Shown piece by piece: positions 1 to 10,500 of a stretch of DNA of 21,376 nucleotides; the first letter of the stretch is position 1, and the number at the start of each line of letters is the position of its first letter. Source of the stretch: Terana coerulea (taxonomy: Eukaryota; Basidiomycota; Agaricomycetes; Polyporales; Phanerochaetaceae); contig JAKOGH010000634.1 of assembly GCA_024811115.1 (NCBI GenBank), forward strand, positions 1 through 21,376. The letters are read 5' to 3'. The notes under the pieces were generated by a model. It did not search any database. It saw only the letters and a list, made by a program, of their open reading frames with translations, and was not told where the DNA came from. A program made the translations under genes and the position numbers.

Positions 1-1827
1 TCTGCGCGAGCACTTACTGTACAGGCACCAAGCTGCGTTAATAATTATTTTTCTTTGTTGTCGATGCTGCACAGCCTGCCGTCTGGGCTCCGTTTTAATC
101 GTCTGGATACCACCCCGACGCCAAGCGGCCTGACCGACGTCCGTGCTCCGACAGAACGCCTCTCCGTGGACATTCCATTCTACCCGCCCGTCACCGACTC
201 AAATGACCGCACGCTCCGTTTACCTGTGCGCAATTACTCACCGCTTGGGTGTCAATCACAGGTACGGCGACACTCAGGCCCAGGCCCAGCTCCGGCCCCG
301 CGCGCCCTCTGTCTTCCAGGCCAAGTGTGAGTTACGCTATGTCTATGTCTGTACGGACCCCACACGTGCCCCGCGTTCACGACTAGGTTACGCCCTGCCC
401 TGCCCTGCCCCGCCCCGCCGCGCGTCCAACGCAAACACATCGCTTCCCACACCGTCGCCATCACGGCCCCTGTCTGCTGGCTGCCTGCCTGCGAGGTCCG
501 TGCGGCGTCGGAGCCCTCCCTCCATCACCCTGGCATCCAGACATCGATATCCAGGGCGTCCGGGACGCGCGATGGCTGGCGATAATGAGGCGCATAGCTG
601 GCGGAATGCAGGCTATGTATATGTGGGATCTGAGCACACAGCGTCCAGACCGCCGCGCCGTCCCCGTAGCGCAGTCTGTTGGTGTTGGTGTGGGTGAGGG
701 CCGGCAGTCTGTGCTTGCGATCATGTTCTGGCTGGGCAGGCGCCGTGGATCAGCGGGTTGCCATCTGCGTCTGCATCTGCATCTGCCAGCGCGCCCGCAT
801 CGTGCACTCAGCACTGGCAACGCGATGGGCTGGGCTGCCCGAGTGTGCGCAGGGCTGCGGTGCGGCGGTGTGGGCTATGAGATCTACATGAGATCTATAT
901 GAGATAGTGGAGGCGCGGCGGGCGCACAGGCGTGCATCTCATCCAGGGCTCGCCACGCTTGCTTGATGTGTAGATGTTGTGAGTATGTACGTGCTGTTTG
1001 CAGCGGTGCGAGATGCAGTCGCCTGAGGTCGTACGTTACGAGCTCGCGTGGTCCAAGTTGCCAATGCAGTTCTGGCGTACGCTGCCTGCACGACATCCAT
1101 TCAGCGGACACATAAATACATCTCTGCGAGGTCGAACCACAGCGTCGCGGGACTTGCACGGGCATCTTGCGGGGATCACGCCCATCTGCCACTGCCAACC
1201 CGCCGAACAAGCTTCTGTCTGCACGTCCTCACCGTGAGACTCGCCTCGGCCACTCAATGCCCCGTCTTCAAACAGGTAAACGTAGGGTTCAATATACGAA
1301 CGACGCCAACGCGTCGTCGGGGCACACATATTCATTATGTGTGTGCAAATACGCTATAGCCAATACTATACTACTCCTACTGCTGCTACTGACGACGACA
1401 ATTTGGGGATTGGGATGGGTTGCAGTGGAGGACAAGCGACAAGCGACAAGCACCGTGTACGGGTCAAGCAACGAGGGAGCGGGGTGGTGCGTTTTGGTAC
1501 AAGAGCGACAGTGGGATGGGATGCAATAGGTACAACACAGAAAGAATGCGGGGATGCGGAGCGGTCCGTGTGGGTTGGAATGTACAAGTGAGGCGGGCAT
1601 GAAGGCAATAGCGAGCGGCGAGGTAGAGTACGCGGGGAGGTTAAAAATACTCTAAGTAGGCGAGACGGATCGGGGTCGGGACAGCAGCAAAATACGGACA
1701 CATAAATACGTGCGCCCGTGGCGGAGCGGAGTAGCAGAGCAAGCGAGTGTGCGACGACGGCGAGCAAGCGATTGAGGGATTGAGACGAGCAAGGAAGCGA
1801 TAGTGTACAAGCGAGGGCGTGAGGCGA
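1..1827. other. Region without a supported gene
   Basis: Open frames occur on both strands, but they overlap freely and look like GC-rich chance frames: Arg/Pro/Ala-rich, no domain, no convincing chain of splice sites. Visible low-complexity items are a CCCTG/CCCCG run near 391-420, a CTGCAT-type run near 766-785, and a 15-bp direct repeat containing CATAAATAC at 1105-1119 and 1695-1709. Both copies of that repeat resemble a TATA motif, but no gene start follows either. The region could hold the 3' UTR of the neighbouring minus-strand gene near its right end. Confidence 0.5.
877..905. repeat. 11-bp tandem repeat, about 2.6 copies
   Basis: The unit ATGAGATCTAC/T is repeated head to tail at 877-887 and 888-898, followed by a partial third copy. 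It is AT-rich compared with its surroundings. No function is evident. Confidence 0.7.
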
Positions 1828-3395
1828 TCATGCGGAGAACTGGACGAAGCTGCGCCAGCTACGCGCGGCAGGCTCGTCGTCGCGCAGGTCGATGAAATTC
1901 GTGAGCGGCGAGAAGAAGGACTCGATCGTGCTCCGACGGCGGCGGCTGCGCTCCGAGCTGCTCGACGCCCGCTTGCTCGCGCGCCGCGACGGCGACGGTC
2001 GCTCCTCCCGCGGCTTCGCCGTCGCGCGCACCGCGGCGGGGATCACGACGTCCTCCTCCTCCGCGAGCACGCTCAGCAGCTGCTTCTCGACGAGCAGGCT
2101 GTTCTCGTCCTCGTCCTCGTCATCGCTCATGCTCATGAAGTTGCGCGGCCGCCGCACAGAGGGCGCCGCCGGCTCGGCTCGCGGCCCTCCAGTGCAGCGA
2201 GCGCGGCCGAGCAGTTGCGCGTGCGCGTGTTGACGGTGGCGACCGAGCGGAACGAGTGGGAGACCTTCAACGCGGGGCTCGCCGCGGGGTTCTCATCGGC
2301 TCAAAGATGGGGGAATCAGCCATGCTGGCGCCGGTCAGGGGCGGGGTGGGAGGGGCAGAGTCAACGGGGAGAACGCGGCGAAGTAGGACCTGTGCTCGTC
2401 TGACGAGAAGGTCGGCGAAGACATGAGCGAGGGCGATAGGATCACTGGCTCAGAGTTCGTCGCACGGTGGTGATACGAAGGCGACGACGGCCCTGCCTCG
2501 GGAAAGCAGGCCGAGAACGTCAGCGTGAGGTTCGAGGGACGGCGGCGGGTACGCGGCACCTCGGGCAGCGTGGCAGAGGGCGCGGGCTTGGGTGAAGGAA
2601 GGCTCAGTGTTTCCCGGGATCCGCGTCGCAGCATTGGCGAGGAGCGGCGCCTGGAGCGAGGTTAATTATCTCGAAGAAGGCAGCTGCCACACAGACTTAC
2701 GTTGAGTGGGGATTCGAGCTAGTGGAAGGCACGCGGAAGGGCGCATAAGACGGCACAGCACTGGACGGAAGATGGAATCAGAACGTGTTCGTCAAGGAGC
2801 ACAATGGCAGGCATAATGAAGCGTAATGATGACTGGGCTGAAAAGGGAATGTCCGAGCCGATCTGCAGACGCGACGAATGTGTGCAGCGGCAGCCGCAGA
2901 TTCGCCGCGTGCGCGAAGCAGCCCAGCCGGCGGAAGTGTAATTGAGTCGTCGAAGGATTCGAAATGCGCGGGGTGGAGAACGGTCGGGAGAAAACAAAGC
3001 GCAAGGGAGTACTCACGGGAATGCTGGGAAGGACGACACGGGCGACGTGGGCACTGAGAAGCCGTGGGTGGTTGTCATCGTGTCCTTGCGACGCAGGCTC
3101 ATCGAGTCCGCGAGGTCGAGCGACAGGAACGAGCGACCCTCCTCGACCTGGCGGCGGCTAGGCTTAAACGTGAGGAAGAATGTGTTCTCGTCGCTACTCG
3201 CACTGCGCGAGGTGGCAGGGACGCCTTCATAGAGGCTGAAGGTCGCCGAGTTGACTGTCAGCGGCAGGCTTTCATGTGCAGCCTTCTTTAGGGGCTTGGT
3301 GGTGGTGGCGTTCGTCGGCGACGGGGCCCGGGACGAAGAGGGGAGCTATCCGAAAGAAGACCCGAGGTGAAGAGCGGGGAGTACTGGGCAAACAT
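1828..3395 (-). CDS. Disordered Ser/Pro-rich protein, two exons, frame-disrupted
   Basis: Exon 1 runs 3395-3017. It starts at the ATG of MFAQYSPLFTSGLL and continues through LPLTVNSATFSLYEGVPATS, then EEGRSFLSLDLADSMSLRRK. Exon 2 runs 2650-1828. It contains KPAPSATLPEVPRTRRRPSN, an acidic run (MSMSDDEDEDENSLLVEK) and the C-terminus STIESFFSPLTNFIDLRDDE then SWRSFVQFSA. The join is phase-consistent (CC|G): donor GTGAGT at 3016, acceptor CTCCAG ending at 2651, a 366-nt intron that is long for this window. Length is about 400 residues, with no catalytic domain, membrane span or signal peptide. The frame breaks near 3325 (a C run), between about 2345 and 2275, and between about 2240 and 2160. These may be sequencing indels or gene decay. 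The modular look, with a conserved-looking short C-terminal motif, suggests a lineage-restricted regulatory or scaffold protein, but I do not recognise its function. Confidence 0.65.
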
Positions 3396-3471
3396 AGGTG
3401 CTCGTCGTCGGCGCCGTCGGGGAGAGGGTGTGGGGGACGGGGAGACGGTGAGCAGAGCCGGCGGGGGCCCG

Positions 3472-3482
3472 TGTATTTATAC
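3472..3482 (-). promoter_or_regulatory. TATA box of the disordered-protein gene
   Basis: On the minus strand this reads GTATAAATAC, about 80 nt upstream of the ATG at 3395. The spacing suits transcription starting near 3445 with a 5' leader of about 50 nt. It supports the chosen start codon. Confidence 0.6.
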
Positions 3483-5058
3483 GAGCTGGCGGCGGCGAGG
3501 GTTAATGAGCCTCCGGCGTCACTCGCAGGGGCTGCGGCGCGCGTCTGCGCGGACGCCCTGCCCAGCCCCATCGGGCGTTGACATCTGCGATCGAAGCACG
3601 ATCGTGCTTAGCCGCATCCGGCAGGCGCCCGCGGCCGCTCCCACCCAGCGAATCCACGGCAGCCAGCGCCGCGCCCGCCGCCGTGACTGCCCCCGCCCGT
3701 CACGCATCTGTCACGAAACGGCGTGCCGTTGCTGCCTCGCGGTCGCGACCGTCCCACGTTTTTGTACTGTCCGACAATACGACCCTTGTTATGAGTCTTC
3801 TCTATCACCCGTCCGGCCGCGACTATCAAAGCGTACGTTACATACACTGCGTCGAACCACATCTCTTGCTCTGCTGGCGACCCACGACCCGTGCACTGGT
3901 CTTGTATTTTCTTACTGCCTGCGCGAGGAATGGTGGCGCATCAGGGCAATAAATGCGCTAGCCCATCGGGGCTCGTACGCATCGCGGATCCGGATCGAGT
4001 CCGCGGGTGTACCGTGTCCCACATATTCTTCCGTTTATTGTTTTAGGTACGTCACGTTCCCGTCCAAGCGTGTCCGCCACCATCTGCCCGCGGCAGACTC
4101 GCAGCCATAAATTAAATTAAATAAATTCCGTCCGCGGACCATCAGCCGTGTTCCTCGCCATTCGAGGTTCCTCGCAGTGGCCACTGGGAGCGGGAGACGC
4201 GTTGCGGCGTCGACGTTCGCTGACGATGCGAGGCGCAGTGCCGATACAGACTGCTCAGTTCGCGGGGAGACACCCGTACCTGGCCCTGACGAGCGTACTA
4301 GCGTCCGCCGTCCAGCAGCATCGCGGCATGTAGGTCCGATGAGCAGCAACTCCGCCCCGGTCAGCAGGCCGTTTGATAGGCAGCAGTTGGGCAGCAGGAG
4401 GGCGGACGTCGCGCGGACGCCCTCCGCACTCGCGGCAGCCTAGCTTCAACTTGACTCCTGGTGCGGGCCCGGCAGGTCATCTGTACGTACATCCTCCTTT
4501 CGTCGTGGGTGGGAGCGCGGCGGTCACCAGCTCGCCAGGCTGCATTCCACGTCACCACGTTCCCCGTCGCGCCTCTCCACCGCCTGTCACCCGCGCATTC
4601 AATGCAGAACGACAGATAATTCACCGCACGACAGCTCGCCTGCCATCGTGGATGCGGGCCCGCCCGCGGTGCGCACCGTTGACGGCACGAGGACCCTCGC
4701 GGGCACGGCGTTCAAGGTGCGGGCGCTGCCGTCCTGGGTAGGCGCCGCTGGCCCCGGAGGCATCGGGACGCATCGGCGATCGCGTTCCTCCCGCTCTTGC
4801 GAATTGCGACCCCGCCTGCGCTGCGTCGTCACCGGGCGCGTCACCGCACCCCGCCCCGTCTGCACCCCGCAGCTACTGCAGCCGTCTGTACACGCGCTGG
4901 GCAGCGGCCGCGCGCGCCGGACCTCCGCGCCTCGCACCCGGCCAGATCACGCCATGGCCAGAAATTGCATTTACACTGTACTTACTGTGCAGGAAACGCC
5001 ACGTACGGCGGCGCGGCCGCGACACGCCTGCGCAGAGCGGGACCCACGACGGACGAGC
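3483..5058. other. Region without a supported gene
   Basis: This is GC-rich sequence with overlapping low-complexity frames on both strands. An AT-rich patch at 4107-4130 (AAATTAAATTAAATAAAT) could be a TATA-like or UTR element, but no coding exon with splice support follows on either strand. I see no RNA gene or transposon protein here. Confidence 0.45.
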
Positions 5059-5066
5059 CTCTTGAA
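5059..5066. repeat. Left target-site duplication of the MITE
   Basis: The 8-bp sequence CTCTTGAA lies directly outside the left inverted repeat. An exact copy lies directly outside the right one (5901-5908). It fits the hAT target preference nTnnnnAn, with T at position 2 and A at position 7. Confidence 0.9.
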
Positions 5067-5210
5067 TAGTGTTGCCGCAGGGCAGGGCAACCCTGGAGCA
5101 TGCCCTGCCCTGCCCTGACGGCATCTCGGCATTGGCGCCCTGGGGCACCCTGGAGAGCCTCGTGGCGCGCCCCAGGGTCGCCCTGGACCACCCTGGGGTG
5201 CGAGCCTCCA
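5067..5210 (+). repeat. Left terminal inverted repeat of the MITE
   Basis: About 144 bp, starting TAGTGTTGCCGCAGGGCAGG. It is packed with CCCTGG/CCAGGG palindromic half-sites (around 5091, 5139-5154, 5170-5196). These are candidate subterminal transposase-binding motifs by analogy with known hAT elements. Confidence 0.85.
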
Positions 5211-5764
5211 AGAGGTGTCCTCGACATGTTTCGCCTCTGGCTTACTTATATTGAGTGCAAATATACAACGATACATACATATTAGTGCTCTATAGCAATA
5301 TTTGATATATTCTAACACAGCCTTGCAATAATCCCGTGCGTCGTTGTGTGCTTGGCTCGATTTCTAGTCATTTTCGACCAGCATTGTCTTTAGACGCCAA
5401 AAGCTCGAGCTCTCAACGCGCGCTTAGTGACGGGAGACCTTATCCACGGTCAGTGCCACTGTGAGCACGTAGAGTGGACTAAAACTTCGATTCAAATGTC
5501 ATAAATTGACTCAGACTATCGTTTAAAGGCTATTTCTATGCTCTGACAATTTTTCTCGCCGATGCATACCACCTTGGGATGCAAAGTGTGCTCACCATTG
5601 GTTTGGACAGAGCCTCGCAGCGTACAAACTCAATTTAAAAAATTTACCAAGCCACCTAACATATTGCTTGGTAGTGTAGCTAATATTTATAAACATGAGG
5701 TACCCTTTCAGAGTGCTGAGCAGGAGCCCAACGGACGTTACAGTCTGTTTCTCGCGTTGACCAC

Positions 5765-5900
5765 TGCTGGGCGCTCACGCCCCAGGGTGCCCTGGACTTG
5801 CCCTGGGGAGCGCCACATGGAACCCAGGGTGCCCCAGGGCACGATGCCGAACGATGCCGGACACCCTGGACTCGCCCTGCCCTGCCCTGCGGCAACACTA
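5765..5900 (-). repeat. Right terminal inverted repeat of the MITE
   Basis: About 136 bp, the inverted and partly diverged copy of the left repeat. It ends GCGGCAACACTA at 5900 and carries the same CCCTGG/CCAGGG motifs (5780-5806, 5823-5838, 5863-5868). Confidence 0.85.
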
Positions 5901-5908
5901 CTCTTGAA
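5901..5908. repeat. Right target-site duplication of the MITE
   Basis: CTCTTGAA, identical to 5059-5066, immediately after the element's end. Confidence 0.9.
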
Positions 5909-5970
5909 CTTGGTGCGCAGGGCGTGCACCGCCCGCCGGGCACACCCAGCACACCAAGTGCCGGACGTAC

Positions 5971-6026
5971 GATCGGCGCGGCGGGATCGGCGCGGCGGGA
6001 TCGGCGCGGCGGGATCGGCGCGCGAC
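5971..6026. repeat. 14-bp minisatellite, about 3.7 copies
   Basis: The unit GATCGGCGCGGCGG is repeated exactly at 5971, 5985 and 5999, with a partial copy from 6013. It lies about 60 bp outside the right end of the MITE. Very GC-rich; no function evident. Confidence 0.85.
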
Positions 6027-8345
6027 GATAGATTGCGATTTTCATTAGCCCTGCGATCATCGTCGCGGACTGTGCGGGCCCCAAAAATCACAAGTATGTG
6101 CATGGCATTTCCTCCTCAACTCCTCCTTGCTCTTCTTCGGGATAAATGCGGCGGGCACCGGTGCGGCGCGGGCATGTTTCGCCCGTCGCGTTTTTTGCAT
6201 GCCTTTTCCACAATGGGTGGCGCATCTGCTGCGAGCTGCCATCAAAACATACGGGCCCTGTGCGGAGTGCGTCTCCAGGGTGTCTCACCGCCTCGTCCGT
6301 GCGCAGTCTTGCCTTGCGCGCGCCTCGGGCTGGGGCCCTTCGGGCGACGCAGGGTCGACGTAGGGCGATCTCAGACCGGGAATAACATTAATAACGCCCT
6401 CTCGTGCGCGACGACGGGGGCAGAGACAGAAGACGCAAGCTGGTGGTGCGTCCGGCGGGTTCGCGCGATTCATGTGCGGCGCTGACGCGTTCCCTGCAGC
6501 CGCCCTCCGCACGTACCCACTCCGCACCGCGTGCAACGATGTCAGACCGACTGGCGTGGCGCTTCGTTCCCCGTTCTGGGGCCGCCGGCGGCGCGTCGGC
6601 CTTCTCCCGTGCCTCAGACCTCAGTCGTATGCACACTCGACGTCGCGGATCCAGGCGCGGATCCTCCGCAGGGGCCGACGCGCCATCGCCCTCGAGAAGC
6701 GTCGCGATAGTGCGGCGCAGATGGGCTGCATAAGTTAATTGGCCGGCCTCCCAGCCTGTGACGCGTCGGTATCTGGCTGTGTATGCGGTTGTACGATGCG
6801 TTTCTTCAGCCGCTGTGCACCAGCTGCGACGTGTCTGATGCGCCTCCGGCTAGCGCCGCCATAACCCTTCTCGTCATTTGGTTCCGCCCACCTCAGTATT
6901 CGCGATCGAGCTGGTGCGCTGGACGCCCCGACCCACTCAACCCCGCACGCGCATCCATTTCCCTCGACGCCGTACTTACGCCAATCTACCTGACGCCTGG
7001 ACACCGGCTTCGCGAGATAAATACGCACTCGACACGTTCCCGTCCGCCACGCTCGGATCGAAAATCGAACTCAAAATCCCGCCACGTCGCGGGTCTCTGA
7101 TCGACAGCCGCCGCACAGATCCAGAGCGCGACGCTCCGGCGGGGACGCACCTCCGCCCCGTCTCAGCTCCAGCCCGCGCCGACGCCCCCGTTTGCCACAT
7201 CCTGTCACTCTCATCGGCGACTGACAGATCTGCGCACAGAAGGCAGGTCTCAGGCAGGCAGGCGACGGGGGAGGGCGGACGCCACAATATATCACAGTTC
7301 CATTTCGAGCGCACGCGCAGGATCGCCGGACGCGCTGCGTCGAATCGGTCGCCGTGGCGCGATCGGCCGGGCAACAGACGGGCGGGCGGGGGCGCGCGCG
7401 CCCGTCATCAGCAGGCCTTCCTATCTTATCTCTGATTCCGAATTTGTCGTGCGCACTCAAAGTGCCCGATGCGCACTAGCCCGAGCGAGTCGGTGGTGAG
7501 TGCCTGGGACGCCACGAACGCCTGCGGTCCGGCAGCTGGGGTGCGTGTTATCTCGGGCTGGAGGTGATCAGGGGCAGTCTGCAGGCAGGCCCCAGGGCCA
7601 TTGCGAGCAATTGGTTGCTATGGGATAGAGGGAGACGGTGTACTCGTATAGGGGGCTCGTCAAATTCGCCCCGTTCCAGCGCGGCGAGCCCCGTTGCGTC
7701 GTCCGGTGCAGCCACCGCGCCGACCGTCCGCTTTCAGCTTTCAAGCTGTCGACATACGACGCGTCCGACGGAACCGCGACATATCATACGAGGTCCGGCA
7801 AGTCCCGTTTCCACTCTCTCCTCTCTTTCCGGGCAACTTTACTGCCGAATACACACCAGCTGTGTGCACTGTGCGCGTACCTTCTGATATCACTGCAGTG
7901 CATCGAACGGACCTCGTCGCGCGTCCACCACCTCCGGCGAAAGCGCCCCGCTCCCCAAGCACGACTCGCGCCCGCGGCTCCGTGGTGGCGCGGATCACGC
8001 TGCGACGATGGCGACGCGTCGGTCGCTGTAGCGTGGAACGGAATGGAAGGAGGTGCTGCAGCTGTACGCGCGCTGGAAACGCACGCCGTGCGAAGGTGCG
8101 CTTTTTTGTGTCAAAGTTCCGGCGGCTGTGTGGGTCACGGAGGCGTGCGAGGGCCGTTTGGAGGAATGATTAATGGTTTCTGCTTTCCACGACGCATCGC
8201 GGTGTGCGCCTCGTTCGTTTCCGGCGCTGCACATATGTCACGGTACGCATCGAGGTGGGTCATGCATGTATTTGCTCAGCCGGAGCCGGATGCTGATTTC
8301 GTGTTTATATTATTTCCAACCAGGACAGACTGTCACAGCCAGTGA
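6027..8345. other. Region without a supported gene
   Basis: Long plus-strand frames exist (6878-7435, 7638-8345), but they are Arg/Pro/Ser-rich, shared with competing frames, and lack supporting splice sites or recognisable domains. The last few hundred bases probably contain the promoter and first exon of the plus-strand gene that is visible from 8346. Candidate ATGs lie at 8173 and 8235, but neither joins cleanly to the downstream frame. Confidence 0.4.
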
Positions 8346-9639
8346 CGCGCAAAGCTTTCCGTTGGTGATATTCGGCCGGAGAAAACTCGAGACTTCCTCG
8401 ACATAACCAGTCGAATAAGCCGGACGAGCCTACGTGACAAAACGTGCGGAACATCACCAACAGAGCTTGTCACGATACCGCAACAGATCCGTGGAGCCGT
8501 ATTTCAGCTCGTTGAGTATTTCCTCGATCGAACAGTCTCTACACGCGACCCCGGCGGCGGCGGTCTTCGCTGATTATTTCATGTGGATAACGCCGCCGAC
8601 AGGTGCACCGAAGCTTGCCTTGCAGGTTGGAGTCGTGGTGCAAATTTATGCCAGGCTACGATGTATCATGGAAGTCCAAGGTATGTCATCACTCTGATAT
8701 ATTATGAAACCTTAGGCTCGGAGCAGCAAGCCTCCGCAACTCAGAGTTGCAATACCCTTCAGCACATGCACAGGCCAAAACCCTCGCCATATATGATATG
8801 TTGAATTTCGCCGAATTTCAGCTCACGGTGATAACGACGGGCTCGCTGCTACTTCTGCCTTTCCCGCAATCAACGTCTACGTCCACGGTTCAGAGTACTT
8901 CTGGTACGTTAGAAGACGCGGCCTTGCACAATGTTGCAACCTGCTTGCCAGTAATACCAAAACAACTTGCGCTGCGGACTGCGATGACACACTCTTGGCG
9001 TCAGCTGGGCTGGACAAGCTCAAGGTGCGTAGCATCACGCGAACGCTTCCACTTGCTTTGCTCTCCACTGAGATGCCTTGTGCCAGCCTCGGCACATGAA
9101 CGATATTCGTGACGTCTCGAGCCAAGGAGCTTTCAGGTCATCCGACAAGTCAATCCTAACTCATCTCCGTCATTTCCGCTGTCGGCCAACGCGCTCCGTC
9201 GCGGCGCGTCGTTACGCGACGGAACAACCGATGCTGGAGCGGCCGACGCGTGACCAGGTGCCTGCAGCCAGTGGAGCGTCCTACCGCGACGGCGCACAGT
9301 ATTCGGGCATTCGATGCATATAACACATGTGCCGAAGGCCCGTACTGCCGGCTGCATGGGCGTGACGCAATCTGCAGCCCACCATTTGACCACTGTGGTA
9401 TGTCACTTTCTCACAGTGCCATCCAGCCGCTTGCAGCTTATTCGACGTTTATCATATTCCAGTGAGAACCGGCCAGGCTCGCGAGCGTGCAAATGGAGAT
9501 CCTCGTCCCCGCTCTGGTCACATCCGCGCCCGTTGAAAGCATCGAGACATGCTGCGTGGAGACGGGATTCCGAGGATGGCATCTGCGAAGGCGCGCGGCT
9601 GGCGCTGTCATTGCAAATATCTACCCATTTGCGTGCTAA
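8346..9639 (+). CDS. Unidentified multi-exon protein, frame-disrupted
   Basis: Coding-like segments follow one another on the plus strand. 8346-8573 includes TRDFLDITSRISRTSLRDKT and QQIRGAVFQLVEYFLDRTVS. The next frame gives FADYFMWITPPTGAPKLALQ, and a further frame gives YHGSPRYVITLIYYETLGSE. A segment ending at 8903 (AFPAINVYVHGSEYF) splices by a 48-nt intron (8904-8951) to 8952-9024 (TTCAADCDDTLLASAGLDKL). A 62-nt intron follows (9025-9086). Later come a Cys-rich stretch (FDAYNTCAEGPYCRLHGRDA), a 65-nt intron (9398-9462), and 9463-9639 (LVPALVTSAPVESIETCCVE). At least two 1-nt frame shifts are needed (near 8563 and 8650). No family is recognised. The CxxxC...TLLASAGLDKLK stretch loosely recalls the segment before MYND zinc fingers in fungal proteins, but the zinc ligands are not visible. 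The start is unknown. Confidence 0.42.
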
Positions 9640-9873
9640 TATTCAGCGTTCAACGTTCATGGCGTATGCTGGATCTTGACATGGTCGATTCAGGCTCAAG
9701 AGCCGCACCCGCTGACCCGCCGGCGAAACACCCCACCACGCATCCCTGCGTCCCCGCGCTCCACCGCCGTAGCAGGTCTCAGGGTCGCGTTCGCACACGC
9801 GCGGCGCGCTGGAGTTGCCATGGACGACACACACATCTAGGCTGCAGGCCACCCTTGCAATGAGCACGCAGTC

Positions 9874-10498
9874 CCGAGACAGACCCTGCACTTGCCCCAG
9901 CGCTGCTCGGGTACCCGGGAGATGAGCTACGCCGCGCGCTGGCATGCTTGCCATTCGTTCGGTGCCCAGCCTTACCGTTACTGGTCGAACGTACAGTACG
10001 TGTGCTTCTTGGATCAATGGGGAGGCTAGTCCTTGCTTACGCTGATGCTTTGTCACGGTAGAGATTCCGGAAGTGCTCGCTGCACTACGAGTGCGCGACG
10101 GAATGCCCGAGGAGGCCTTTCGAGTCGGGATGGCATCTCAGATGCTTTACTGCGCTTAGGCGTCTCCACAAGGGCTCTTCGTGTGAGGCCCCGACGCCAC
10201 TCCAGCTGAGTACGTCGATCGTCGCCCCCTTCTGCAGCCCATGGAACATATGTACGCAGCCCATTTCCAAGCCGACCACTGGAGGGAGGACTCCGACGCA
10301 TCCCTGCAGGCGGGCGCCCGCACGAACGGTCCGAGCGCCGACGCGCCTGCCAAGGCAAGCACGGTCGCCGTGGTCGCCAGCCGCAGCGTCCTCAGAGCCG
10401 TGACATCCTTCCAGTCACCGTCCGACTCCCCGTTGCTGGGCTGCCGACGTCCACCCAAACCTTCGGAGCGGCGGGCGGGCGTCGACGAAGCGGGCTAG
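9874..10498 (+). CDS. Unidentified coding segment, possibly the same gene
   Basis: A frame from about 9874 reads ETDPALAPALLGYPGDELRR then ALACLPFVRCPALPLLVE. It joins through a likely 71-nt intron (9991-10061, acceptor GGTAG after a GCTGATG branch-like site) to PEVLAALRVRDGMPEEAFRV then GMASQMLY. The signal then moves into other frames (TALRRLHKGSSCEAPTPLQL; MEHMYAAHFQADHWREDSDA) and stops at 10498. An AT-rich stretch at 10547-10565 could be its 3' UTR. It may be the C-terminal part of the plus-strand gene that starts near 8346, since strand and spacing agree and no promoter is obvious between them. No domain is recognised. Confidence 0.35.
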
Positions 10499-10500
10499 CC

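Larger units (their letters stand above)
5067..5900. mobile_element. Non-autonomous hAT-type MITE, 834 bp
   Basis: The element begins TAGTGTTGCCGC and ends with its reverse complement. The outer 23 bp of the two ends are identical, and similarity continues imperfectly for about 140 bp on each side (5067-5210 and 5765-5900). The terminal TAGTG fits the hAT consensus YARNG, and the 8-bp target duplication is typical of hAT. No transposase frame is present. The core (about 5211-5764) is clearly more AT-rich than the GC-rich ends and its surroundings, and carries no recognisable gene. It would depend on a hAT transposase supplied from elsewhere. The perfect target duplication and matching ends suggest a fairly recent insertion. 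Confidence 0.88.

Noticed and set aside
391..420. CCCTG-rich run resembling the MITE terminal GCAGGGCAGGGCA
   Set aside because: Only the simple repeat matches; the diagnostic TAGTGTTGCC end and a target duplication are absent, so it is not a solo MITE end.
1105..1709. Fifteen-base direct repeat with CATAAATAC at 1105 and 1695 as twin promoters
   Set aside because: No credible start codon and coding frame follow either copy on the plus strand. The match is short enough to be chance or a minor repeat.
55..1767. Many overlapping open frames on both strands in the first 1.8 kb
   Set aside because: They are low-complexity, Arg/Pro-rich, mutually overlapping and lack splice context or recognisable protein segments.
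3272..3571. Minus-strand frame of 99 codons overlapping the start of the disordered-protein gene
   Set aside because: It crosses the TATA box and uses a different frame from the MFAQYSPLF start; it is a shadow frame.
5562..6485. 307-codon plus-strand frame running out of the MITE core through the right end and the minisatellite
   Set aside because: It crosses the transposon boundary and tandem repeat and has no domain or coding-like composition, so it is a chance frame rather than a transposase.
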